Shown: positions 26,042 to 33,674 of the stretch, piece after piece
How positions within the stretch are numbered: the first letter of the stretch is position 1
Layout: the number at the start of each line of letters is the position of its first letter
Source of the DNA: DASZHJ01 sp035581425
GTDB lineage: Bacteria; Pseudomonadota; Alphaproteobacteria; ATCC43930; CGMCC-115725
DNA: 64,000 bases
Assembly: GCA_035581425.1 (NCBI GenBank)
Contig: DATJVP010000069.1
Coordinates: 23,402 to 87,401, forward strand
Direction of reading: 5' to 3'
The notes under the pieces: generated by a model
The model's database searches: none
What the model saw: only the letters and a program-made list of their open reading frames with translations
What the model was told of the DNA's origin: nothing
Made by a program: the position numbers and the translations under genes

Positions 26042-26221
26042 TTAGCCTCCGTCGCTCTCCGGAACGCTTCGGGGCGAGCCGCTCTCGGCCGCACGCTCCC
26101 GCGCCTGGGCCTTCCGCTTGCGAAGGTTCTCGCGCAGTGCCGCGGCAAGCCGCGCCTTCCGAGCGTCGGCGGCATGGCTGCCGGCGCTGCCTAGTTTCGG
26201 GAGCGTCTTCTTGTTGCTCAT
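26042..26221 (-). CDS. small basic conserved-type hypothetical protein (59 aa)
   Basis: This short frame begins at ATG 26219-26221 and stops at TAA 26042-26044. The protein begins MSNKKTLPKLGSAG, continues through AADARKARLAAALRENLRKRKAQARERAAE, and ends in SPRSVPESDGG. The centre is a strongly basic amphipathic helix rich in Arg, Lys and Ala. Similar small proteins with an AALRENLRRRKAQAR core occur widely in alphaproteobacteria (from memory); their function is not established. It lies 83 bases upstream of dcd on the same strand and is divergent from the B3/4 gene. The ribosome binding site is weak. Confidence 0.68.
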   Translation of the reverse strand: MSNKKTLPKLGSAGSHAADARKARLAAALRENLRKRKAQARERAAESGSPRSVPESDGG

Positions 26222-26304
26222 CGAGGGGCAAAGTGGCGACTTCGAGGGAGAGGGTCAAGGCGAGGCTTTCTTCGGGGGAGGCCCCCGCGTAAGGTTCTTC
26301 GCGC

Positions 26305-27099
26305 ATGATCGAGCTCTCCATCGCCGACATCCTGCCGCAGTTTCCGGAGTTCCGCGTCGGCCTGGGCCTGCTCAGGGGCTTGGCGCCCGGCGAGAGCCCG
26401 GCGCCGGGCATCCGCGCGCTCCTCCACTACGTCGAGCGCGATGTGCAGGCCTCGCTTGCGGAGCGCGACCTGGAGAAAGTGCCGGAGATCGGACGCTGGC
26501 GCGCGGCCTTTCGCGCGGTCGAGCGCGACGTCCAGGCGGCGCTCGCGGAGCTCGAGAAGCTGCCGGAGGAGGATCCCCGGCGCGCGCCCTATCGCGCCTT
26601 GAACGGCAAGAAAATCGTCTACCGCAGCTCCTGCGACGCAATGCTACGGCGCCTCAAGGCAGGCGAGATGCTCCCGCGGACCTTGCCGCTCCTCGACCTC
26701 TGCAACGCGATCTCCGTCCGCTTTCGCGTCGCCGTCTCGGCCGAGGATCGCGCCGCGCTCGAGCCGCCCCTCACCTTCCGCTATGCGCGCGAGGGCGAGC
26801 GCTTCCTCGATGCGAGCCAGGAGCCGCCGGTCGAGGACCTGGCTCCGCCGCGCGAGGTCGTCTATGCCGATGCCGCGAAGCTCCTCAGCCGACGCTGGAA
26901 TTGGCGGCAGGACGCGCGGAGCCGCATCCGAGCGGAGACAGGCGAGGCCGTCATCGCGATCGAGACCCTCGAGCCCGATGGCGAGGCGCGGCTGCAAGGT
27001 GCCATCGGCCTCTTCCGCCACCACGCCGAGGGCAGCCTCGGTGCCAAGACCCAATGGGCAATCGCGAGCAAGGCCCTGCCGTCGGTCAGCCTGGGCTAG
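26305..27099 (+). CDS. B3/B4 tRNA-binding domain protein
   Basis: This 264-residue stand-alone protein carries the B3/4 editing fold known from the phenylalanyl-tRNA synthetase beta subunit, about residues 90-245. Characteristic pieces are NGKKIVYRSSCDAMLRRL, LPRTLPLLDLCNAISVRFRVAVSAED, VVYADAAKLLSRRWNWRQDARSRIRAET and AIGLFRHHAEGSLGAK. Free-standing members are thought to clear mischarged tRNAs or act as trans-editing factors, but the substrate is unproven. The N-terminus (about 1-80) holds charged helices. It directly precedes tRNA-Thr, which may be coincidence. Confidence 0.85.
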   Translation: MIELSIADILPQFPEFRVGLGLLRGLAPGESPAPGIRALLHYVERDVQASLAERDLEKVPEIGRWRAAFRAVERDVQAALAELEKLPEEDPRRAPYRALNGKKIVYRSSCDAMLRRLKAGEMLPRTLPLLDLCNAISVRFRVAVSAEDRAALEPPLTFRYAREGERFLDASQEPPVEDLAPPREVVYADAAKLLSRRWNWRQDARSRIRAETGEAVIAIETLEPDGEARLQGAIGLFRHHAEGSLGAKTQWAIASKALPSVSLG

Positions 27100-27149
27100 C
27101 TCCCTTGCCAAGCGCCGCCGGGGCGGTGTATTGCCTCGATCCCGCCGGC

Positions 27150-27224
27150 GCTGCCGTAGCTCAGTGGTAGAGCACGTCCTTGGTAAGGACGGGGTCCGCA
27201 GTTCAATCCTGCGCGGCAGCACCA
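27150..27224 (+). tRNA. tRNA-Thr (GGT)
   Basis: It forms a full cloverleaf: acceptor GCTGCCG pairs with CGGCAGC, the anticodon loop TTGGTAA gives GGT, the T arm is CAGTTCAATCCTG, and the 3' CCA is encoded. It is 75 bases including CCA. Confidence 0.97.
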
Positions 27225-27263
27225 GTTTCCCCAGCGCCACCGATCGAGAGGAGAGACCGCGCC

Positions 27264-27572
27264 ATGGCCCAATTCCTCGTCCTCGCCTATGACGCAACCG
27301 ATGCCGAGGCGCCGGCGCGGCGGAAAGCGGCGCGGCCCGCGCATTTCGAGGGCATCAAGCCGATGGTGGCGAAGGGCGAGATCGTGGTGGGGGCAGCACT
27401 TCTCAACGACCAAGGGGGCATGGTGGGCTCAGTCGTGGTGACGGAATTCCCGAGCCAGGCCGAGCTCGATGCCTGGCTCACGCGTGAGCCCTACGTCAAG
27501 GAGCGCGTCTGGACGAAGATCGAGGTGCGGCCCGTCCGCATCGCCGTCCGCGAGGGGAAGATCAACCCCTGA
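27264..27572 (+). CDS. YciI family protein
   Basis: This 102-residue ferredoxin-like dimeric alpha-beta protein has FLVLAYDATDAEAPARRKAARPAHFEGIKPM and VVGAALLNDQGGMVGSVVVTEFPSQAELDAWLTREPYVKERVWTKIEV, the YciI/YCII pattern. In relatives a His/Asp pair forms a putative active site; the HFEG motif is present, but the reaction is unknown. The ATG at 27264 follows GAGAGGAGAGA and lies 40 bases after tRNA-Thr. Confidence 0.9.
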   Translation: MAQFLVLAYDATDAEAPARRKAARPAHFEGIKPMVAKGEIVVGAALLNDQGGMVGSVVVTEFPSQAELDAWLTREPYVKERVWTKIEVRPVRIAVREGKINP

Positions 27573-27595
27573 TTTGCCGAACCCCCGAAAAAAAT

Positions 27596-27620
27596 GGGCC
27601 GCATGGGGGGCATGCGGCCC
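27596..27620 (-). terminator. rho-independent terminator
   Basis: A perfect 10-base-pair stem (27596-27605 with 27611-27620) closes a five-base loop. Read leftward it is followed at once by ATTTTTTTC, the classic U-run, so it ends the transcript of the cell-wall amidase gene; the rightward side has only AAGTTT. It may also stop readthrough from the YciI gene. Confidence 0.8.
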
Positions 27621-27773
27621 AAGTTTCAGGGAGGAAAAGCCCGAAGGACTTACGGGACGCCAGCGGGGGAGCCGGCAATGTCCCGCATGCTTGTTCTACC
27701 GAATATGGATGAATGAATCGTTAAGGAACCTGCTCCGCCTTAAGGCGGAGGCAACCCTGAGCCTCGCGCGGGC

Positions 27774-28571
27774 TCAGGCGGAATGGACTTGATCGAAGTA
27801 GTCGTTGACCGAGCGCACCACGCCGAGCGCAAGCTTCTTCTGGTAGTTGGTGGCGCGAAGCTGCTTCTCCTCCTCGGTGTTGGAGAGGCAGCCAAGCTCG
27901 ACCAGCACCGAGGGAATGTCCGGCGCCTTCAGCACGACGAAGCCGGCAGAGCGGTGGCTGTTGTTGAGGAGACGGACTTCGCGGCCGAGCTCCGCGACGA
28001 GCTTGCGCGCGAGCACGATCGAGAGATTGTTCGTCTGCCGCCGCGCGAGGTCGAGGAGGATATTGCTGACCTCCGGCGGGTGGCGCGAGAGATCGATGCC
28101 CGCGATGAGATCGGCCTTGTTCTCGCGCTGCGCGAGCGCCGCCGCCTCCGCGTCGGAGGCGCGCTCGGAGAGCGTGAAGACGGAGGCGCCGCGCACGGCC
28201 GAATCGGGAATCGCATCCGCGTGGATCGAGACGAAGAGATCGCCGTTCGCTGTGCGTGCCCGCGCCACGCGATCCTCGAGCGCCACGAATTCGTCCTGGC
28301 TGCGGGTCAGCAGAACCTTGTAGCGCTTCGTCGCCTCGAGCTGGCGCGCGACCTCGGTCGCGGTCGCGTAGGAGATCTGCTTCTCGAAGATACCGCTCAC
28401 GCCGATCGCGCCGGGATCGACGCCGCCGTGACCGGGATCGAGCACGACGACGCGGCGCCCCGCAGGCTTCGCCGGCGCCGTGCGCGCGAAAGCGGCGGGC
28501 GCCCAGATCGTCGTTGCCGAGGCGGCAGCGATCCGTCCCACCCACCGCAGGACGCTTCGCCGGTTCACCAT
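27774..28571 (-). CDS. N-acetylmuramoyl-L-alanine amidase (Amidase_3)
   Basis: This is a 265-residue cell-wall amidase. The N-terminus has a twin-arginine-like signal (NRRSVLRWVGRIAAASATTIWAPAAFA). The catalytic Amidase_3 zinc domain follows: VVVLDPGHGGVDPGAIG with the first His, KQISYATATEVARQLEA with the family Glu, and LFVSIHADAIP with the second His. VLVELGCLSNTEEEKQL carries the catalytic Glu near the C-terminus. It cleaves the amide between MurNAc and the stem peptide in the periplasm, as in daughter-cell separation. The AMIN domain of AmiC is missing. The ATG at 28571 is preferred over 28589. Confidence 0.92.
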   Translation of the reverse strand: MVNRRSVLRWVGRIAAASATTIWAPAAFARTAPAKPAGRRVVVLDPGHGGVDPGAIGVSGIFEKQISYATATEVARQLEATKRYKVLLTRSQDEFVALEDRVARARTANGDLFVSIHADAIPDSAVRGASVFTLSERASDAEAAALAQRENKADLIAGIDLSRHPPEVSNILLDLARRQTNNLSIVLARKLVAELGREVRLLNNSHRSAGFVVLKAPDIPSVLVELGCLSNTEEEKQLRATNYQKKLALGVVRSVNDYFDQVHSA

Positions 28572-28824
28572 GTCGCGCGTGTTAACCATAAGGCCTCGAA
28601 AATACTAGCACCTTTCGGGCGTGCGGCTGCGTGCCTTACCGCGAGTCGTCCAAGAATTAGGTTAGGAAGATGCCATATCTATTTGGCGAATCAACATAAA
28701 ATTTTCGTAACGCCGATGTCGCAGCTTCCGCCGCCGGACCCGATGCTTGATGCCGCTAGGGCATGCCGTTAAGAACGGCGGCCGGCGTGCGCCAAACTTC
28801 GTCTCATTTTCGCGAGTCCGCTCG

Positions 28825-29715
28825 ATGCCCGCCTCGACCGCGCTTCCCGCAAGCGAGCCCACGATTGGGCGCGGCATCGCATCGATGCTATTCGCGGTCA
28901 TGGTGTTCAGCACCATGGACGCGCTCATCAAGTGGCTCACGCCGAGCTATCCGCTGATGGAGATCGTGTTCTTCCGCTCGATCTTCGCCTTCATCCCGCT
29001 GCTGCCCTCGTTGCTGCGGCAGGGCAGTGCGCCGTTCCGTACGCGGCGGCCACTGGGACAGGCCGGACGCGCCTTGATCGGGCTCGGTGCCACCGTCTGC
29101 TTCTTTTACGCCTACCGATTCCTTCCGCTTGCTGACGTCTTCGGAATCGCCTTTGCGGCGCCGCTCTTCGTCACGGCGCTTTCGGTTCCGCTTTTGGGCG
29201 AGCGCGTGGGCATACGGCGCTGGAGCGCGGTCCTCGTCGGCTTCATCGGCGTGCTCGTCATGGTGCGGCCCGATATCGGTGTCGCCGATGCCGCCACATT
29301 GATCACGCTGCTGGGGACGCTCTGCTATGCCATCTCCCTCGTGTTCCTACGCAATCTCGGCAAGTCCGAGACCACAGTGTCGATCGTCTTCTACGTGACC
29401 TGCACGACGACGCTCGCGAGCGCCATAGCCCTCCCCTTCGTTTGGATCACGCCCAGCGCAGTCGACCTGCCACTGTTGATACTCGTGGGAATCTTGGGCG
29501 GCATCGCCCAGCTCGCGATCACCCGCGCTTTCCGCCTGGCGCCCGCTGCGGTCGTGGCGCCCTTCGACTATACCGCCCTCCCCTACGCCGCGGCGCTCGG
29601 TTACTTCGTTTGGGGCGACGTGCCGGAGCCAATCTTCCTTCTGGGTGCGGTGATCGTGATCGGAAGCGGCCTTTACATCCTCCACCGCGAGACGCGCCTA
29701 GCGGGGCGGAGATAA
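28825..29715 (+). CDS. DMT family transporter (EamA)
   Basis: This is an inner-membrane exporter of about 296 residues with ten predicted helices in two EamA repeats. Signature pieces are GIASMLFAVMVFSTMDALIKWL, IVFFRSIFAFIPL, FFYAYRFLPLADVFGIAFAAPLFVTALSVPLLGERV, and in the second repeat LAPAAVVAPFDYTALPYAAALGYFVWGDVPEP. Relatives export amino acids or metabolites; the substrate here is unknown. An earlier ATG at 28750 gives 25 extra basic residues; I chose 28825 because it begins close to the first membrane segment, but neither start has a strong binding site. Confidence 0.9.
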   Translation: MPASTALPASEPTIGRGIASMLFAVMVFSTMDALIKWLTPSYPLMEIVFFRSIFAFIPLLPSLLRQGSAPFRTRRPLGQAGRALIGLGATVCFFYAYRFLPLADVFGIAFAAPLFVTALSVPLLGERVGIRRWSAVLVGFIGVLVMVRPDIGVADAATLITLLGTLCYAISLVFLRNLGKSETTVSIVFYVTCTTTLASAIALPFVWITPSAVDLPLLILVGILGGIAQLAITRAFRLAPAAVVAPFDYTALPYAAALGYFVWGDVPEPIFLLGAVIVIGSGLYILHRETRLAGRR

Positions 29716-29719
29716 ATCG

Positions 29720-30712
29720 TCACGCCCGCAGGTCCACGACAACCCGGCCACGGACGGCACCCTTGAGAATGGCCTCGGCAAGCTCGGGAAGACGGTCGAG
29801 TCCCACGGTATGCGTCATCGCGTCGAGCTTTCCCATCGGGAGATCGCGGGCGATTCTAGCCCATGCAGCTTCGCGCCGCGGGCGCGGGCACATCACGCTG
29901 TCGATGCCCAGAAGATTGACCCCGCGCAGCAGGAAGGGGATCACGGTCGCGGGGAGATCGTTGCCGCCGGCCAGGCCGCAGGCAGCGACGCTCGCGCCGT
30001 ATTTGAGCTGCGTCAGGATGCTCGCGAGGGTCGTGCTTCCAACCGCATCGATAGCGCCCGCCCAGCGCTCGCTGTCGAGCGGCCGCGCGGGCGGTTTCGC
30101 GAGCGATGCTCGATCCACGATCTCCTGCGCGCCGAGCTCCTTCAGATAGGCATGCGCCTCGGCACGACCCGTCGAGGCTGCGACGCGATAGCCGAGCTTC
30201 GCAAGGATTGCGATGGCGACGCTGCCGACGCCGCCCGCGGCGCCCGTCACCAGCACCTCGCCCGCGCCATGCACGAGCCCGTGCTCCTCGAGCGCCATCA
30301 CCGCGAGCATCGCGGTGAACCCCGCGGTGCCGACGGCCATGGCCCGTTTCGTGGTGAGGCCCTCGGGAAGTCGCACGAGCTGGCTCGCCTTGACGCGCGC
30401 CTTCTCCGCGTAGCCGCCCCATTGCATCTCGCCGACGCGCCAGCCCGTAAGCACGACCGCGTCGCCGGGCTTCCATTCGGGCGAGCTCGATGCCGCGACG
30501 CGGCCCGCGAAATCGACGCCGGGCACGTGCGGGTATTTGCGCACGAGCCTGCCGATCCCCTTCAGGATCAGACCGTCCTTGTAGTTGAGCGTCGAATACT
30601 GGACGTCGACCGTCACCTCGCCCTCTGGCAAGGCACTTTCAGCGAGACGCTCGATGCCCGCCCGAACCTTGCCCTCGGCCTCATGGAGAACGAGCGCCTT
30701 GAACTCACTCAC
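29720..30712 (-). CDS. acrylyl-CoA reductase AcuI/YhdH family oxidoreductase
   Basis: This 330-residue zinc-independent MDR enzyme has LVLHEAEGKVRAGIERL, YSTLNYKDGLILKGIGRLVRKYPHVPGVDFAG, the Rossmann loop VLVTGAAGGVGSVAIAILAKLGYRVAASTGRAEAHAYLKELGAQEIVDR, and LLRGVNLLGIDSVMCPRP. AcuI reduces acryloyl-CoA to propionyl-CoA with NADPH. The start overlaps the thiolase stop by four bases (ATGA), so the two are co-translated; this suggests short acyl-CoA metabolism. Convergent with the DMT exporter, four bases away. Confidence 0.92.
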   Translation of the reverse strand: MSEFKALVLHEAEGKVRAGIERLAESALPEGEVTVDVQYSTLNYKDGLILKGIGRLVRKYPHVPGVDFAGRVAASSSPEWKPGDAVVLTGWRVGEMQWGGYAEKARVKASQLVRLPEGLTTKRAMAVGTAGFTAMLAVMALEEHGLVHGAGEVLVTGAAGGVGSVAIAILAKLGYRVAASTGRAEAHAYLKELGAQEIVDRASLAKPPARPLDSERWAGAIDAVGSTTLASILTQLKYGASVAACGLAGGNDLPATVIPFLLRGVNLLGIDSVMCPRPRREAAWARIARDLPMGKLDAMTHTVGLDRLPELAEAILKGAVRGRVVVDLRA

Positions 30713-31875
30713 CGCAAGCGCTCCAGCACGCTCACGTAGTTTGCGACCGCGGCGCCGCCCATATTGAAGACGCCCGCGAGCTCCGCGTCCTTGACCTGCA
30801 TGCCGCCCGCGGTGCCCGTGAGCTGCATCGAGGCGAGCACGTGCATGGAGACGCCGGTCGCACCGATCGGGTGGCCCTTCGCCTTCAAGCCGCCGGAGGG
30901 GTTGATCGGGAGCTTCCCGGTCTTCTCCGTGATGCCCTCCTCGATTGCGCGCGCGCCCTCGCCGGGCTTCGCGAGGCCCATCGCCTCGTAGATAAGAAGC
31001 TCCGCCACGGTGAAGCAGTCATGCACCTCCGCAAAGTCGAGATCGGCGAGCTTGACCTTGGCCGCGTCGAGCGCGCGTTTCCAGGCTAGCGCCGGCCCCT
31101 CGAAGGCGATGATGTCGCGCTTGGAGAGCGGCAGGAAATCGTTGACGTGCTCGGCCGCGCGGAAGACCACGGCCTTATCGAGTGCCAGCGCCGTCTCGAC
31201 GTCCGCAAGCACCAGCGCCGCAGCACCGTCGGAGACGAGCGAGCAATCGGTTCGCCGGAGCGGCCCCGCAACCAGCGGGTTCTTCTCGGAGACGGTGCGG
31301 CAGAACTCGTAACCGAGATCCTTCTGCATCTGGGCCAGCGGATTGACGGCACCATTCTTGTGGTTCTTGGCGGCGATTCTGGCGAGCGCGTCGGATTTGT
31401 CGCCGTACCGTTGAAAATACATCTGCGCGATCCGGCCGAAGACGCCCGCGAAGCCGCCCTCGATGCCGCCTTCCTCCTTGAGATAGGAGGCGCGGATGAG
31501 GATGTCGCCGACCGCGGGTCCCGTGACCTCGCTCATCTTCTCGACACCGACAACCAGCACCTTCCGCGCGCGCTTCCCTGCGATCGCGGATATGCCTTGA
31601 TGGATCGCGGCGGAGCCGGTGGCACAGGCGTTCTCGACGCGGGTAGCAGGCTTGAAGCGGAGCGCGGGATCGACCTGGAGCACGAGGGAAGACGGAAACT
31701 CCTGGCGCACGAAGCCCGCATTCATGGTGCCGATGAAGATCTCGTCGATATCGGCGGGCGCGAGGCCGGCGTCGCGGATCGCGTCGGCCGCGACCTCCGT
31801 GATCATGGCCTCGATGTCCTTGCCTTCTTGCTTGCCGAAGCGGCTGTGGGACCAGCCGACGATGCAGGCGGTCAT
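30709..31875 (-). CDS. thiolase family protein (acetyl-CoA acetyltransferase / SCP-x type)
   Basis: This 388-residue thiolase-fold enzyme has the nucleophilic Cys in VENACATGSAAIHQG, the NEAF-equivalent block DFAEVHDCFTVAELL, and the C-terminal GGLKAKGHPIGATGVSMH with catalytic His; a second Cys in the usual CxG position is not obvious. Members condense or cleave acyl-CoA; the VHDCF variant is common in lipid-transfer-protein-like thiolases, so the true reaction is uncertain. GGAGGAGGAGTTGAGC precedes the ATG at 31875. It is divergent from pyrC over 88 bases that include the palindrome CTTATATAAG. Confidence 0.9.
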   Translation of the reverse strand: MTACIVGWSHSRFGKQEGKDIEAMITEVAADAIRDAGLAPADIDEIFIGTMNAGFVRQEFPSSLVLQVDPALRFKPATRVENACATGSAAIHQGISAIAGKRARKVLVVGVEKMSEVTGPAVGDILIRASYLKEEGGIEGGFAGVFGRIAQMYFQRYGDKSDALARIAAKNHKNGAVNPLAQMQKDLGYEFCRTVSEKNPLVAGPLRRTDCSLVSDGAAALVLADVETALALDKAVVFRAAEHVNDFLPLSKRDIIAFEGPALAWKRALDAAKVKLADLDFAEVHDCFTVAELLIYEAMGLAKPGEGARAIEEGITEKTGKLPINPSGGLKAKGHPIGATGVSMHVLASMQLTGTAGGMQVKDAELAGVFNMGGAAVANYVSVLERLR

Positions 31876-31963
31876 GCTCAACTCCTCCTCCAGGGCATGC
31901 TCCCTTATATAAGTCAGCGAGGTCCCGCTTGCCAGCCTCGCGCTTTCTGGCGACAGTCCGGGA

Positions 31964-32998
31964 GTGAGCGAGCAACGGATCACTCTGCGCCGCCCCGACG
32001 ACTGGCACGTGCATCTCCGCGATGGTACGATGCTGGCGGCGGTGCTGCAGTGGACCGCGCGGAGTTTCGCGCGCGCGATCGTGATGCCGAATCTCGTGCC
32101 GCCCGTGACGACGGTCGCGGCCGCCGAGAGTTATCGCCGCCGGATCCTCGATGCGCTGCCGAAGGGCGCGCGCTTCGAGCCCTTGATGACGTGCTATCTC
32201 ACGGACGACGGCGATCCCCCGGAGATCGAGCGCGGTTATCGCGAGAAAGTCTTCGCGGCGGTGAAGCTCTATCCCGCGCGAGCCACCACCAACTCGGCCC
32301 ATGGGATCACCGACATCGCGAAGACCTATCGCGTGCTCGAGCGCATGGAGCGGCTGGGAATGCCGCTCCTCGTCCATGGGGAGGTGACGGATCCGGGGGT
32401 CGACATCTTCGATCGTGAGGCCGTCTTTCTGGACCGCGTGCTCGCGCCCCTGATTGCGCGCTTTCCCGGCCTCAAGATCGTGCTCGAGCACATCACGACC
32501 GCCGAGGCCGCCGATTTCGTGACGAGGGCGGGCCCAAGCCTCGCCGCGACCATCACCGCGCATCATCTCGTGATCAACCGCAACGCGATCTTCACGGGCG
32601 GACTCCGGCCGCACATGTATTGCCTTCCAGTGGCGAAGCGTGAGACCCACCGCCTGGCGCTCCGCCGCGCTGCCGTCTCCGGCAATTCCAAATTCTTCCT
32701 CGGCACCGACACTGCACCGCATGCGATCAAGGATAAGGAGATGGATTGCGGTTGCGCCGGCATCTTCAGCGCGCCCGCCGCGCTCGAGATCTACGCGCAA
32801 GTCTTCGCCGAGGAGAACGCCCTCGACCGTTTCGAGGCCTTCGCCTCCCTAAACGGCCCCCGTTTCTACGGACTTCCCGTGAACGAGGAGAAGATCGTGC
32901 TGGCTCAGAAGCCCTGGCGCGTGCCGGAACGAGTCGACGCCATAAAGCCCTTCCTCGCAGGCGGAGAGGTCGGATGGACGCTGGTTGCTCCGTCCTAG
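31964..32998 (+). CDS. pyrC: dihydroorotase (class II, PyrC type)
   Basis: This 344-residue enzyme closes carbamoyl aspartate to dihydroorotate in pyrimidine synthesis. Metal ligands are visible: DWHVHLRDG (His15, His17), the carboxylated Lys in AAVKLYPARATTNS, VHGEV, LEHITTAEAADFV, and the Asp in FFLGTDTAPHAIKDKE. Length and text match the E. coli-type enzyme. The start is a GTG. It is followed 25 bases later by the HAD gene on the same strand. Confidence 0.96.
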   Translation: MSEQRITLRRPDDWHVHLRDGTMLAAVLQWTARSFARAIVMPNLVPPVTTVAAAESYRRRILDALPKGARFEPLMTCYLTDDGDPPEIERGYREKVFAAVKLYPARATTNSAHGITDIAKTYRVLERMERLGMPLLVHGEVTDPGVDIFDREAVFLDRVLAPLIARFPGLKIVLEHITTAEAADFVTRAGPSLAATITAHHLVINRNAIFTGGLRPHMYCLPVAKRETHRLALRRAAVSGNSKFFLGTDTAPHAIKDKEMDCGCAGIFSAPAALEIYAQVFAEENALDRFEAFASLNGPRFYGLPVNEEKIVLAQKPWRVPERVDAIKPFLAGGEVGWTLVAPS

Positions 32999-33023
32999 CC
33001 TCTCATCCGCGAAAAGCCCGCGA

Positions 33024-33638
33024 ATGAAAGCCTCACGCACCACCGTCATCTTCGATCTCGGCGGTGTTCTCATCGATTGGAACCCGCGTCACCTCTATCG
33101 GAAGCTCTTCGTAGGCGACGAGCGGGCGATGGAGGAGTTCCTGACCACGGTCTGCACACAGGCTTGGAACGTGCAACAGGATGCGGGTCGCAGCTTCGCG
33201 GAAGGGGCGGCGATCTTGAAGGCACGCCATCCCGAAAAGGCCGCGCTCATCGACGCTTTCGGTGCCCGGTTCGGCGAGATGATGGCGGGGGAGATCGCGG
33301 GCTCGGTCGCGATCCTCGATGAATTGCATCGACGCGGCGTGCCCCTCTTCGCGCTCAGCAATTGGTCGCGCGAGACATTCCCCTTCGCGCGCGAGCGCTT
33401 CGCCTTCCTGGAGCGGTTCAGCGGTATCGTCATCTCCGGCGAGATCGGCCACGTCAAGCCGGACCCTGCGATCTATCGACATCTTCTGGACCGTTTCGGC
33501 ATCGACCCCGGAGCGGCCGTCTTCATCGACGACGTCGCAGGCAATGCCGAGGCCGCGCGCGCCTTCGGCATTCACCCTGTCCACTTCACGTCACCCCCCG
33601 CGCTCGAGCGCGAACTCCGGGACTTGAGACTTCTCTGA
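33024..33638 (+). CDS. HAD family hydrolase
   Basis: This 204-residue haloacid dehalogenase-like phosphatase has motif I VIFDLGGVLIDWNP (Asp replaced by the DLGG variant), motif II FALSNWS, a Lys in VISGEIGHVKPDPAIY, and motif IV VFIDDVAGNAEAARAFG. The text resembles the YihX/HAD-IA class that dephosphorylates small sugars or nucleotides; the substrate is unknown. It starts at ATG 33024, just after pyrC, and is followed by the ABC operon. Confidence 0.9.
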   Translation: MKASRTTVIFDLGGVLIDWNPRHLYRKLFVGDERAMEEFLTTVCTQAWNVQQDAGRSFAEGAAILKARHPEKAALIDAFGARFGEMMAGEIAGSVAILDELHRRGVPLFALSNWSRETFPFARERFAFLERFSGIVISGEIGHVKPDPAIYRHLLDRFGIDPGAAVFIDDVAGNAEAARAFGIHPVHFTSPPALERELRDLRLL

Positions 33639-33674
33639 GTTTCGGCGACCCTACCGCCGGGGAGGACGAAGGAC

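Noticed and set aside
24114..26045. A 643-codon open frame on the + strand over murA and dcd
   Set aside because: It runs antisense to two certain genes, has low-complexity Arg/Gly/His-rich text and no conserved motif; it is a by-product of high GC third positions.
25998..26411. A 137-codon minus-strand frame overlapping the small basic protein
   Set aside because: It is in a different phase from the 59-residue protein with strong basic helix, and its text is repetitive Arg/Ser/Pro without motifs.
27733..27774. Two extra palindromes just after the amidase gene (CTCCGCCTTAAGGCGGAG and CCTGAGCC/GGCTCAGG)
   Set aside because: They could fold, but the second lies within the gene end and neither has a T-run; the clear terminator is at 27596-27620.
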